A stretch of DNA of 40,579 nucleotides. Source: UMGS946 sp048421225. GTDB taxonomy: Bacteria; Bacillota; Clostridia; Christensenellales; CAG-138. Location: contig DBFNRV010000019.1 in assembly GCA_048421225.1 (NCBI GenBank), positions 1-40,579 on the forward strand, read 5' to 3'. This document shows, in pieces, positions 32,800 through 40,579 of this stretch. The position numbers and the translations under genes are program-made. Under the pieces are notes generated by a model. It was not told the origin of the DNA. It saw only the letters and a program-made list of their open reading frames with translations, and made no database searches. Within the stretch, counting starts at the first letter, position 1. The number at the start of each line of letters is the position of its first letter.

Positions 32800-35700
32800 A
32801 TGTTTATTTGCGATCTTCATATCCATTCAAAATACTCGCGGGCGACCAGCCGCGACTGTGTGCCCGAGCATTTGGACCTTTGGGCAAGAAAGAAGGGCAT
32901 TTCCCTGATAGGCACGGGGGATTTTACGCATCCGGCATGGCGGGCCGAACTCAGGGAAAAGCTTATTCCGGTTGAGGAGGGGCTGTACGCGCTAAAGGAG
33001 GGGTTCAGGCTTGAAGGCATAGGGAACAATCCGGATTCCAGGCCGCGCTTTATGGTTTCGGGAGAGATAAGTACGATTTATAAAAAAAACGGCAGGGTAC
33101 GCAAGGTACACAGCCTAATACTCCTGCCAGGCCTTGACGAGGCGGAGGAGCTTTCGGCAAGGCTGGAGGCCATAGGGAATATCCGCTCCGACGGCAGGCC
33201 GATACTGGGCCTTGACTGCCGCGACCTGCTTGAAATAACCCTTAGCTGCTGCCCCAGCGCGGTATTCATTCCGGCGCATATATGGACGCCTCACTTTTCG
33301 CTGTTCGGGGCGTTTTCGGGTTTTGATTCGATTGAGGAGTGCTTTGGCGATATGTCGCGCCATATTCACGCCCTTGAAACTGGGCTTTCATCCGATCCGC
33401 CTATGAATTGGCGGATCTCCGCCCTTGATTCATATGTCCTTGTATCCAACTCTGACGCGCATTCACCTTCAAAACTCGGGCGGGAGGCCAATTTACTCAG
33501 CGCCGATATGTCGTATCCGGCTGTTGCGAAAGCGCTTAACGGACAGGGCGGCCTGGCGGGAACTATAGAATTTTTCCCGGAGGAAGGAAAGTATCATTAT
33601 GATGGGCACCGCGCCTGCGGCGTATGCCTGTCGCCGCCGGAAACACAGGAGGCCTCAGGCAGGTGCCCAATATGCGGGAAAAGGCTGACCATAGGCGTGC
33701 AGCACAGGGTGGACGAGCTTGCGGACAGAAATGAGGGCTTCAGGCCAGACGGCGCCAAACCCTTTGAAAGCCTGGCGCCGCTGCCAGAGGTAATAGCCGC
33801 GTCCACAGGCTGCTCGCCGGCAAGCGTGAAGGTAAGCGCCCTTTATGAGCTTATGCTCAGGGAGCTTGGCCCCGAGTTCCATATACTGAGGGAGGCGGAA
33901 CTTGCCGATATAGGGCGCGTGGCGGGGCCATGCGTCGGGGAGGGCATAAAGAGACTCCGCGAGGGCAGGGTACAGCGTACCCCAGGCTACGACGGGGAGT
34001 ATGGCAAGATAGAGCTGCTGAGCAGGCAGGAGATGGATGCCATTGGCGGACAGCTGAGCTTTTTAGGCATTCAGGGGCCAAGAAAGCTCACGGCTTCCAA
34101 AACCGCCGCCAGGCAGCGGGACATAAGCAAGAGTCCCAAACGGGAAGGGACGGGGCCAGACTACGTACTAAGCCCGCTGGAGGGGCTGAACGAAAGGCAG
34201 CGCGAGGCCGTAACATCGGACAGCCCGCATACGGCCGTGATAGCCGGACCAGGCACTGGCAAGACAAAAACGCTTGTTTCAAGAATCGCGTACCTGATAA
34301 ATGAACGCGGGGTGAAACCGTCGGAGATCACCGCGGTTACCTTCACCAATAAAGCGGCCGCCGAGATGAAGGAGCGCATAGGGCACGACCTTGGCAATAC
34401 GCGCTCGGCGAACGCGGTGAATATAGGCACATTCCATTCAATCTGCCTAAAGCTTATATCAAAGCGCGGGGAAAGCGTATCCCTGATAGACGAATATGGG
34501 GCGCGGGAGATAGCGGGGGAGATAATACGCAAGCTAGGCATGAAACTCAGTCCCTCTCAATTCCTTTTGGGCGTTTCCTCCCTTAAATGCGAAGCGCCGA
34601 ACGCTGGCGGGGCAATCCCTAGGGAGGCGCTTGATATGTACCAGGAAGGGCTTATGGTTCAAGGCGTTATCGACTTTGACGATTTGCTGTTAAAAGCGCT
34701 AGACCTGTATGAAAAGGATGGGGAAGGCGCCCAGCGCCGCCGTTTTACGCATATACTCGCAGATGAGTTTCAGGACATAAACAGCGTACAGTACAGGCTG
34801 GTAAAGGCTTGGGGAAGCCATGGCAAAAGCATCTTTATCATTGGCGATCCGGATCAGTCGATATATGGCTTCCGCGGTTCAGACCCCCGCTGTTTTGAAC
34901 GGTTTTTAGCGGATTTCCCAGCTGCCTTGCTGGTACGGCTTACTGAAAACTACAGAAGCACACCGGAAATAGTCGGATGCGCCGTACCCGTGATCTCCAA
35001 AAACAGCGGAGGAAAACGCGAACTCAACGCGGTGCGCGGCGGCGGAGCTGGGGTAAGGCTTATCGCGGCTGAAAGCGCGCTTTCTGAGGCGATATTTGTA
35101 GCAAAGGAGATCAACCGCATGGTAGGCGGTATGGATATGCTGGATTCCCAGCGCATATCCGCCGAAGGGCCGGCTTCACGCGTGCTTGGGTTTTCCGATA
35201 TAGCCGTATTATACCGCACGCACAGGCAGGCTGATTTGATTGAGCGCTGCCTGCAGAAGGAAAGCATTCCTTACGTCGTATCCGGAAGGGACGATTTTCT
35301 CATGGACAAGGACGTCAGAAGCGCGCTGTGCTTTTTCCGATTTATTATGGATAGCGGGGATGTTCGGGCGCTTGAAGCGTATATGAGAACCGCGCTTAAA
35401 TGCCATTTTGAGCTTACAGGGCTGTTCGTTGAAACGCTGTTTGGCGGGCAAGGGAGCGGCGGAAGCGGACTTACGGAAGGGGGGCTTGAGGCGGCTTGCG
35501 CCATTGGCGACGAAAGGGCAAGCCTGTGCGTCTCGCTTATAAAAAAGTATATGGGCAGGGCTAAAAGGGAGAAACCCAGAAAGCTTTTGGAATCCTGGGC
35601 CGAGGAAACGGGACTTTCCGGATCGGCGCAGTTTAAGAAGCTTATAAATACATCCGTATTCTATAAAAATATGGAAGCGTTCATGATAGACGCGTCGTAT

Positions 35701-36042
35701 GGGCAGGAAGGGGATGTAATCAGGAGCACAGGCAAAACATATCCTTCAGGCGCCGTAAGGCTTATGACGCTTCATGGCTCAAAGGGCCTTGAGTTTCCCG
35801 TGGCGTTTTTATGCGGCGCGGGCAAAGGCTGCATACCGCTTGAAACGGAGGCCGCACGGACGGATATAGAGGAGGAACGCAGGCTTTTCTTCGTTGGAAT
35901 CACACGTGCGCGCGATGAGCTTATATTGCTGCATTCGGGCGAAAGGTCGCCGTTTTTTGATGATATGCCCGCTGAACGGCTCTTGATATCAAATGCCGTT
36001 GAAAGAAAGGCGCCCCATCCCGTTCAGCTGAGCCTGCTTTAG
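32800..36042 (+). CDS. EndoQ-like PHP endonuclease fused to a UvrD/PcrA-type helicase
   Basis: 1080 residues from the ATG at 32800. Residues 1-420 match the endonuclease Q (TIGR00375) family: DLHIHSKYSRATS start, GTGDFTHPAWRAEL, PAHIWTPHFSLFG, SNSDAHSPSKLGREAN, and a four-Cys zinc element (CGVC ... CPICGKR, about 272-292). Residues about 450-1080 are a complete SF1A helicase: GPGTGKT (480), TFTNKAAAEMKERI, DEFQD (653), GDPDQSIYGFRG (681), LTENYRS, TLHGSKGLEFPV and FFVGITRARDEL (1027). EndoQ nicks 5' of deaminated bases; UvrD-type helicases unwind 3'-5'. The fusion would couple nicking to unwinding in repair of uracil, hypoxanthine or abasic sites. The linked function is inference. Confidence 0.9.
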   Translation: MFICDLHIHSKYSRATSRDCVPEHLDLWARKKGISLIGTGDFTHPAWRAELREKLIPVEEGLYALKEGFRLEGIGNNPDSRPRFMVSGEISTIYKKNGRVRKVHSLILLPGLDEAEELSARLEAIGNIRSDGRPILGLDCRDLLEITLSCCPSAVFIPAHIWTPHFSLFGAFSGFDSIEECFGDMSRHIHALETGLSSDPPMNWRISALDSYVLVSNSDAHSPSKLGREANLLSADMSYPAVAKALNGQGGLAGTIEFFPEEGKYHYDGHRACGVCLSPPETQEASGRCPICGKRLTIGVQHRVDELADRNEGFRPDGAKPFESLAPLPEVIAASTGCSPASVKVSALYELMLRELGPEFHILREAELADIGRVAGPCVGEGIKRLREGRVQRTPGYDGEYGKIELLSRQEMDAIGGQLSFLGIQGPRKLTASKTAARQRDISKSPKREGTGPDYVLSPLEGLNERQREAVTSDSPHTAVIAGPGTGKTKTLVSRIAYLINERGVKPSEITAVTFTNKAAAEMKERIGHDLGNTRSANAVNIGTFHSICLKLISKRGESVSLIDEYGAREIAGEIIRKLGMKLSPSQFLLGVSSLKCEAPNAGGAIPREALDMYQEGLMVQGVIDFDDLLLKALDLYEKDGEGAQRRRFTHILADEFQDINSVQYRLVKAWGSHGKSIFIIGDPDQSIYGFRGSDPRCFERFLADFPAALLVRLTENYRSTPEIVGCAVPVISKNSGGKRELNAVRGGGAGVRLIAAESALSEAIFVAKEINRMVGGMDMLDSQRISAEGPASRVLGFSDIAVLYRTHRQADLIERCLQKESIPYVVSGRDDFLMDKDVRSALCFFRFIMDSGDVRALEAYMRTALKCHFELTGLFVETLFGGQGSGGSGLTEGGLEAACAIGDERASLCVSLIKKYMGRAKREKPRKLLESWAEETGLSGSAQFKKLINTSVFYKNMEAFMIDASYGQEGDVIRSTGKTYPSGAVRLMTLHGSKGLEFPVAFLCGAGKGCIPLETEAARTDIEEERRLFFVGITRARDELILLHSGERSPFFDDMPAERLLISNAVERKAPHPVQLSLL

Positions 36043-36412
36043 CCCTATTGCTTTAGCGCTCGTTACACTCTCACGCGCGTGATGGAACCGGCGGACAATA
36101 CGGCGTCGCGCAGCGAAATTACCGCCACCGTTACACTCCCGCGCGCGTGATGGAACCGGCCATAAAGAATACGTGATAGCGGGCTGGACAACGCTTTTGT
36201 CAGCTATGCCGGTATATTGATATACGGCGGCGTGGCGGCGGCCGTTTCGAAATGCTGAGCGTATGGGAGGAAACAAAAAACATCAAGGGAATGAGATAAT
36301 CGCTATGAAATGACGCGCCCGCCTGGGATAGGCTCATGGCGGCTAAGATGGCGCTACGTTAGCGTACCGGCTAAGATTAAACAAACAGCTACATAGTAGT
36401 AGATAAAAGAAC
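36043..36412. other. Gap with a pair of 32-bp direct repeats
   Basis: 36061-36092 and 36129-36160 are the same 32-bp unit with two differences, each with a TCACGCGCGTGA-like centre, 68 bp apart. No gene is supported elsewhere; a short frame ending VSYAGILIYGGVAAAV may be a membrane-protein remnant. Confidence 0.5.
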
Positions 36413-36544
36413 ATGAAATTGTTTCATGTTAGTGAAGACGCGGACATATATAAATTCGAACCGAGAATACCGGACAGAGAGGATTTAGACAAAAAAGCAG
36501 GATCGGTTTGGGCTGTTGACGAAGCCCGCCTGTCTAATTTTTAA
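36413..36544 (+). pseudogene. Truncated DUF6886-type gene
   Basis: 43 codons: MKLFHVSEDADIYKFEPRIP, then DREDLDKKAGSVWAV, DEARLSNF and stop. This equals the first quarter of DUF6886 proteins, which continue well beyond the 'W..DE..L.NF' block. The sequence after the stop does not continue the family. It is therefore a remnant or a cut-off copy. No strong ribosome binding site is present. Confidence 0.6.
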
Positions 36545-36589
36545 CACCAAGAAACTGTTTTTACACAAGGGAGGCGTAAAGGAGCGACG

Positions 36590-36625
36590 AAAAAAATCCC
36601 CTAGCCGTAAAATGGTTAGGGGATT
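36590..36625 (-). terminator. Terminator of the tRNA-Glu gene
   Basis: On the minus strand AATCCCCTA (36617-36625) pairs with TAGGGGATT (36595-36603) and is followed by a run of T, 28 bases after the tRNA end. Confidence 0.85.
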
Positions 36626-36652
36626 GTGAGCAAAGCAGCCTTTGCTCCGACC

Positions 36653-36728
36653 TGGCACCCGGTAGGGGAGTCGAACCCCTGTTTTCGCCGTGAGAGGGCG
36701 ACGTCCTAGGCCACTAGACGAACCGAGC
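36653..36728 (-). tRNA. tRNA-Glu (anticodon CTC)
   Basis: 76 bases with encoded CCA. The acceptor GCTCGGT pairs with ACCGGGT (two G-T pairs). The D-arm is TCGTCTAGTGGCCTAGGACG. The anticodon stem TCGCC/GGCGA surrounds the loop CTCTCAC (anticodon CTC). The T-arm CAGGGGTTCGACTCCCCTA is standard. The sequence parallels other bacterial tRNA-Glu genes. It has its own promoter and terminator. Confidence 0.95.
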
Positions 36729-36743
36729 ATAACCGCATATACT

Positions 36744-36771
36744 ATTATACGGCTTTTTTACGCCATGTCAA
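36744..36771 (-). promoter_or_regulatory. Promoter of tRNA-Glu
   Basis: On the minus strand TTGACA (36766-36771), 16 bp, TATAAT (36744-36749), 15 bases before the tRNA. It is a near-consensus stable-RNA promoter. Confidence 0.85.
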
Positions 36772-36853
36772 CATGTTTTTTATCGGATAAACCGATAAAT
36801 GTAATAAACGGCGGATTATCAATACTAAGCCTCAATTAATATGGCTAATGATT

Positions 36854-37128
36854 ACCCTCAGTTGACAAGGGTAAATGCGCCTAAAGGGCCGGATTTGGGC
36901 CATTTCTATGCTCTCGTCGTTTGAATCAGCACTGAACAGTCCTGCGCTCCTCGGCGTTGAACCGGCCCAAATCCGGCTCCTCAAGGTCTTCTGAGTTTTC
37001 GCTCTCCCAGCCCGCGCGGGATGAGGCGCGGCCGCGCGGGCGTAGCGAACCCTACGGCAAGCGGCTGGAACAAAGTCCGGCGCGGGCTGGGTGTGCCAAA
37101 ACCGTATTTACCCTTGTCAACCGAGGGT
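36854..37128 (+). repeat. 275-bp terminal-inverted-repeat element, copy 1
   Basis: It is bounded by a 23-bp inverted repeat with one mismatch (36854-36876 and 37106-37128; core GTTGACAAGGGTAAA). Inside are an inverted pair CCGGATTTGGGCC (36889-36901) with 36964-36976 and another CCCAGCCCGCGC (37006-37017) with 37080-37091, nested with GTTTTCGC/GC(C)AAAAC. It encodes no transposase, so it is MITE-like or a large structured repeat. Open frames inside it are not genes. Confidence 0.8.
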
Positions 37129-37383
37129 ACCTCAGTTGACAAGGGTAAATGCGCCTAAAGGGCGGGATTTGGGCCATTTCTATGTTCCCGTCGTTTGAAT
37201 TAGCGCTGAACAGTCCTGCGCTCCTCGGCCTTGAACCGGCCCAAATCCGGCTCCTCAATGTCTTCTGAGTTTTCGCTCTCCCAGCCCGCGCGGGCGCAGC
37301 GGGCCCTACGGCAAGCGGCTGGAACGAAGTCCGGAGCGGACTGGGTGTGCGAAAACCGTGTTTACCTTTTGTCAACCGAGGGC
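37129..37383 (+). repeat. Terminal-inverted-repeat element, copy 2 (tandem)
   Basis: It abuts copy 1 with no gap and shares nearly all blocks, with a 20-bp deletion where copy 1 has GATGAGGCGCGGCCGCGCGG. The end repeat is ACCTCAGTTGACAAGGG ... ACCTTTTGTCAACCGAGG. Tandem placement is unusual for a simple MITE. A third, shortened inverted copy is at 1235-1466. Confidence 0.8.
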
Positions 37384-37574
37384 AAGATTACTCATGTAAA
37401 AGCAGATTTATATTGCAGTATGTTTGCTGTTAAAAGGGTCCCGTCCGCCAAGCAAATGTTTTTATCAGTTAAACCGTTAGCGGCGCACACATTTCTCCGA
37501 ATCTGCGTAGTATGTGGTAGCTGGCGGCTTAGAAGACCGGCGGCATACAGACAATTTTAAGGAGGCAACTCGCG
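37384..37574. other. Leader region of the Cys-rich protein gene
   Basis: No gene is supported. Shortly before the ribosome binding site lies CATACAGACA (about 37543), similar to a sporulation sigma-factor -10, but too little to call. Confidence 0.3.
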
Positions 37575-37802
37575 ATGTTTAACTGTGGAAACAACTGTGG
37601 CAACTGGTGGTGGATCATCATCCTTCTGCTCCTGGCTGAAAGCAACGATGGCTGTGGCTGTGGCTGCAACAACAACAACAACTGGTGGTGGATCATCATC
37701 CTGATTCTTGCTGGAGTTATCGGAAATGACGGTTGCGGCTGCGGCTGTGGCATTCAGGACAATAATAATTGCGGCTGTGGCTGCAATAACTGCGGCTGCT
37801 AA
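37575..37802 (+). CDS. Small Cys/Gly/Asn-rich protein (HCB-like)
   Basis: 75 residues made of an internal repeat: NCGNNCGNWWWIIILLLLA, ESNDGCGCGC, then NNNNNWWWIIILILAGVIGN and DGCGCGCG, ending in CGCGCNNCGC. It thus has two short WWWIII hydrophobic runs followed by Gly-Cys tails; 16 residues or so are Cys. AAGGAGG lies nine bases before the ATG. Similar proteins in Clostridia carry the name 'chorion class high-cysteine HCB' and may belong to spore coats or surfaces; that is inference. A terminator follows. Confidence 0.75.
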   Translation: MFNCGNNCGNWWWIIILLLLAESNDGCGCGCNNNNNWWWIIILILAGVIGNDGCGCGCGIQDNNNCGCGCNNCGC

Positions 37803-37897
37803 TTGGTTAATTTGACCGTAAAGCGATTTTAAAGCCGTATGGCGCGCCAATTAGCTGTCTTTAAATGGACAAAAAGGCGGCGCTTATATACACGGCG

Positions 37898-37934
37898 CCA
37901 CCAGGGAGGGCAACCCCCTGGTGGTATGCTTTTA
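37898..37934 (+). terminator. Terminator downstream of the Cys-rich gene
   Basis: CCACCAGGG (37898-37906) pairs with CCCTGGTGG (37916-37924) and is followed by TATGCTTTTA. It separates this gene from the convergent membrane-propeller gene. Confidence 0.65.
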
Positions 37935-37977
37935 TAACGAAGCCTTTACTTTGCGAGGTTTCATGGAATAGCTATTG

Positions 37978-39306
37978 TTACGATGGTTTAACCGCATAGA
38001 TGCACGCATCGTAATTGTTATCAATAATGGTATAAACATAGTAACCATCAATATAATAAACGAAATAATTGACGGCCATACCGTTTTCAGAATTTGTTTT
38101 ATCAATCAGGTAGGATTTTTTGCTGCCGATATCTATCAGTATCAGCTGCAGCGGCAACTCGTCAACTTCGGATATGCTGAAAGCAAACCGGCCGGAATTG
38201 TTAATTACTTGGTAATCAACGATTAGATTATCATCTATGGGTAAATCCAATCTGAATAACTCCCCAGTAAGCCTGTTGAGAAAAACATAGTTAGGGCCAT
38301 TGCTCTTAATAGCGAATTTACATCCCCTAATAGGAGAGTATATAGTTGAATCATTATGTTCAATCTGTATTAGGCTCGATTCGACGATCTCCGATTTACC
38401 TGCGGATACCGAATATTTTACGTACTGCATATGCTGGGTTTTTTGCTTGACCTCTTCGTTGTGGTACATAAATATATAGTCGAATATTATGCTGTCGTCG
38501 TCGCTCCACCATATTGATTCAGGTTTTTTGCTAAGCCATGTCTTATCGGGGTCGTCCATGAATTCAGCGGGGATTGATATCCGGCTTTCGCGGCCTGTAT
38601 CCAGGTCCAGAACATAGTACGAGTACACCTTATCCTCCTGATAGGTTTCACGGTTTGTATAGTAAAGAATTTTTTTACCGTCCGGAGAAACCTTATCCGC
38701 TATGAACCATATTATGTTGGCGCCTTCTTTAGTGTCGTCAGGCTGAGTCAGCTCCCTCATTTCGCCGCTGGCCAGGTTCAAAACATATGCATTGAACACG
38801 CGTATACGCTCATCGCCGGCAGTAAAGTATAGTATGTTTATCACGCATGTACTACGCTCCCTATCCAAAAGCAATAGATCAATGGTGAACGGATTTTCGT
38901 ATCTATCGTCAAAATATGTGAAGCTGTTTTCAGTTAAAACATAGTCAAAGTCGAAATTAACGCTGTAATCCCCATAATTAAACGTGCCGCTGAAGGATCT
39001 TACCGCCGCGCTTACGAGCCGGCCGTCTATAAGCTCAAACGCCTGGGGCTCACCGTTATTCTTAGCTATGAACAAATTATCCTTGATGATGTAATCGTCA
39101 AAATCAAACTCGATCGGTTCACCGACGATGGGTGCTGGAGCCGCGATATCGGCAAACACGGGGGATGGTTCCCCGCGCCCGAACACCAGTGCCCTTAAAG
39201 ACGGTACCGTACTAAAAATCAATATAATTGCTGTTATGGCAAAGACAGCGACAAGCATTATAATAAGCGTCCTATTATTTGGCTTTTTATATGTAGTGGT
39301 ATTCAT
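37978..39306 (-). CDS. Membrane-anchored beta-propeller-like protein
   Basis: About 442 residues from the ATG at 39304-39306, which has GAGG nine bases upstream. A cytoplasmic basic start is followed by one helix (about 12-36, LIIMLVAVFAITAIILIFST) and a large outer domain with repeats of the kind 'YYVLDLDTGRES', 'VLNLASGEM' and 'FLNRLTGELF' and 'SPDGKKILYY', as in TolB/WD40-like propellers. It has no catalytic motif and is likely a surface-exposed sensor or binding protein. It is cotranscribed with the lipoprotein gene upstream (15-bp gap). Confidence 0.7.
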   Translation of the reverse strand: MNTTTYKKPNNRTLIIMLVAVFAITAIILIFSTVPSLRALVFGRGEPSPVFADIAAPAPIVGEPIEFDFDDYIIKDNLFIAKNNGEPQAFELIDGRLVSAAVRSFSGTFNYGDYSVNFDFDYVLTENSFTYFDDRYENPFTIDLLLLDRERSTCVINILYFTAGDERIRVFNAYVLNLASGEMRELTQPDDTKEGANIIWFIADKVSPDGKKILYYTNRETYQEDKVYSYYVLDLDTGRESRISIPAEFMDDPDKTWLSKKPESIWWSDDDSIIFDYIFMYHNEEVKQKTQHMQYVKYSVSAGKSEIVESSLIQIEHNDSTIYSPIRGCKFAIKSNGPNYVFLNRLTGELFRLDLPIDDNLIVDYQVINNSGRFAFSISEVDELPLQLILIDIGSKKSYLIDKTNSENGMAVNYFVYYIDGYYVYTIIDNNYDACIYAVKPS

Positions 39307-39321
39307 ATTATCCATCCTCAA

Positions 39322-40341
39322 TCATTTCTCAGGAAGTACTATAGCGTTGTTGAGCTGCTCGCGGGTGATGTCGGCTGAGTAGATATCTATCAACTCGTCG
39401 TTTGGCTTATTGTAATGGTAGAGGCATGTGCCTCCGTCCTTTGAGCCAAGCACGAAAAAGTCGTTTTCATCGTCCGTTATGTACAGAAACGTCCAGGCTT
39501 TGTTTCCCTGTTTCTCGTGCAGCTTCTCAATGAGTTCAGGGTTGTAAAGGCTCTGTTCGCCGGTTTTTATATCATAGGAAAGAAAGCCGCTATTACTATA
39601 ACCATATATTATCTTGTCCTTGACGCTGATAAGGTTGAGTATATCGTTGTTTTCAATCATAAACAGCTCTTTGCCGCCCTTGTCGTCGATGATAAACACA
39701 TGATTGTCGCATTCCACGTAATCCTCCTTATCCTGATTCGCTATCCGCCTGTCGCCTTCACTCGCTGAATATGCGGAGCCGATTATCAAGCCGCTGCTAA
39801 TGTTATAGAACATGTTGTTGAAATGGTAATCCTGCTCCCAGGTCCAGTTGACAAGCTCCTTTTTTTCATCGTCGTACAGGTATGGGTTTATCGCAATATC
39901 TGGCGATCCGAAGGGCACCTGACCCAGCAGTATGCCGTTGTCCAGGGGTATAATGTGATTTATGGCGAATATGTCGTCCGTAAGCTGGGTCTGCTCATCC
40001 TTTTTATAGTCATATGCATATAGCTGGTCGCCTACGCCCGAGGCGGCCTTAGCGGAGTAAAAGACGATATCCCGTTTTTTATCATACACCGTAAGGGGGT
40101 ACTGCGCGTTGTAAAGCACAACCGCCATCCTTTTCAGCTCCCTGCTGCCGGGGTTATAATAGTACACGTCGCTTTCAAGGTTGCCTTCCTCATATGTACC
40201 GTGGGTCACGGTAAAGGTAATATAATAATCCGTTTTACCTCCGGCCAAAGCGTCCTTATCCCCGCTACCGCATCCGGGCGCCAGGCACCCGAACGCGATA
40301 GATGAGATTATCAGAAGGATAACAATTCTCATCCTATTCAT
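39322..40341 (-). CDS. Lipoprotein with propeller-like repeats
   Basis: 339 residues. The signal MNRMRIVILLIISSIAFGC offers a lipobox (IAFGC), with a second Cys in LAPGC. The outer domain has repeated short blocks such as VYYYNPGSRELKR, YAYDYKKDEQTQL, SYDIKTGEQSLY and YHYNKPNDELID, like a beta-propeller. GTGAGGG lies before the start, whose ATG overlaps the stop of a 25-codon frame. The last 49 codons are almost identical to the partial copy at 40432-40579, so the gene was duplicated recently. Function unknown. Confidence 0.75.
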   Translation of the reverse strand: MNRMRIVILLIISSIAFGCLAPGCGSGDKDALAGGKTDYYITFTVTHGTYEEGNLESDVYYYNPGSRELKRMAVVLYNAQYPLTVYDKKRDIVFYSAKAASGVGDQLYAYDYKKDEQTQLTDDIFAINHIIPLDNGILLGQVPFGSPDIAINPYLYDDEKKELVNWTWEQDYHFNNMFYNISSGLIIGSAYSASEGDRRIANQDKEDYVECDNHVFIIDDKGGKELFMIENNDILNLISVKDKIIYGYSNSGFLSYDIKTGEQSLYNPELIEKLHEKQGNKAWTFLYITDDENDFFVLGSKDGGTCLYHYNKPNDELIDIYSADITREQLNNAIVLPEK

Positions 40342-40415
40342 AGATTAACCCTCACTATATGAAGCAGCATAATAAGCGCCCGCTTACTGTATCTTTTATC
40401 CATATTAGATTTCAT
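40338..40415 (-). pseudogene. 25-codon remnant of the membrane-propeller gene
   Basis: MKSNMDKRYSKRALIMLLHI then VRVNL and stop. The start lies after a GAGG site identical in context to that of the 442-residue gene (39304), and the residues RALIMLL match its RTLIIMLV. After about 18 codons the frame runs into the leader of the lipoprotein gene, with ATGA overlap at 40338-40341. It is best explained as the beginning of a second membrane-propeller gene whose rest was lost by recombination. Confidence 0.6.
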
Positions 40416-40431
40416 ATTAGCCTGTCCTCAA

Positions 40432-40579
40432 TCATTTCTCAGGAAGTACTATGGCGTTGTTGAGCTGCTCGCGGGTGATGTCGGCTGAGTAGATATCTAT
40501 CAACTCGTCGTTTGGCTTATTGTAATGGTAGAGGCATGTGCCTCCGTCCTTTGAGCCAAGCACGAAAAAGTCGTTTTCA
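40432..40579 (-). CDS. Second copy of the lipoprotein gene (3' end only)
   Basis: 148 bases equal to 39322-39469 with one difference, running to the window edge, encoding the C-terminal 48 residues (ending EQLNNAIVLPEK). The 1110-bp offset gives the length of the duplicated unit. The rest of the gene is beyond the window. Confidence 0.85.
   Translation of the reverse strand, partial: ENDFFVLGSKDGGTCLYHYNKPNDELIDIYSADITREQLNNAIVLPEK

Noticed and set aside
36957..37560. Open frames inside the tandem TIR elements (starting MNRPKSGSS...)
   Set aside because: They follow the repeat units and their DNA inverted repeats, lack ribosome binding sites and have no known family; they are by-products of the repeat.

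Overview
The window looks like a chromosome segment of an endospore-forming Firmicute of the class Clostridia with roughly balanced base composition. The evidence is strong AGGAGG-type ribosome binding sites, a SPOCS/LysM sporulation-type protein, a Cys/Gly-rich 'HCB'-type small protein, BlaI/M56 and ArsR/P-type ATPase cassettes, and the conserved order mnmG - rsmG - noc - (nitroreductase) - parA - parB, which in Firmicutes normally lies near the chromosome origin. No phage, plasmid, CRISPR or complete insertion sequence was seen.

Layout. 1-2900 is repeat-rich. A multi-hairpin element is present as one full copy (about 217-536), the end of another (1-117) and a shortened inverted copy (about 2360-2562). 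These surround two minus-strand genes: a secreted protein that seems to start at AUA, and a 4-TM protein. 2900-11000 holds single housekeeping or accessory genes (YjbR, three GNATs, SPOCS-LysM, DUF1284, RpiR + PHP, DUF1801). 11040-13070 is a BlaI-type repressor and M56 sensor-protease pair. 13486-19731 is the tRNA/rRNA modification and chromosome-partition locus, followed by convergent rsmI and trmN6-like genes. 21757-24370 is an ArsR-regulated metal efflux operon with the metal-binding domain split off the ATPase. 24500-27051 has a small kinase, a frameshifted DUF3788 gene, an HTH/membrane-protein pair and a PNPOx-fold protein. 27222-30619 has a divergent pair made of a radical SAM enzyme and a relative without the cluster cysteines, then an AlkD-like glycosylase. 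30826-32099 has two poorly known membrane/secreted proteins. 32800-36042 encodes an EndoQ-like nuclease fused to a UvrD-family helicase. The right end has a tRNA-Glu, a tandem pair of 275/255-bp terminal-inverted-repeat elements, the Cys-rich small protein, and a lipoprotein/membrane-propeller array in the middle of a recent tandem duplication.

How parts fit together. Four intergenic 16-bp palindromes of the form TGTT(A/C)CGCGCG(T/G)AAC(A) lie around parAB and resemble parS with the CACGTG core changed to CGCGCG. Two copies of ATTTCCCAGGAAAT differ by one base from the known Noc-binding site. ParB and Noc encoded here carry the expected ParB-type and Noc-type specificity residues, except that ParB is unusual at two of the four positions. 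This suggests a partition/nucleoid-occlusion system with its own DNA sites. The other strong novelty candidate is the multi-hairpin element, in which separate stems keep pairing while their sequences change, as expected of a structured RNA or of single-stranded DNA that must fold.
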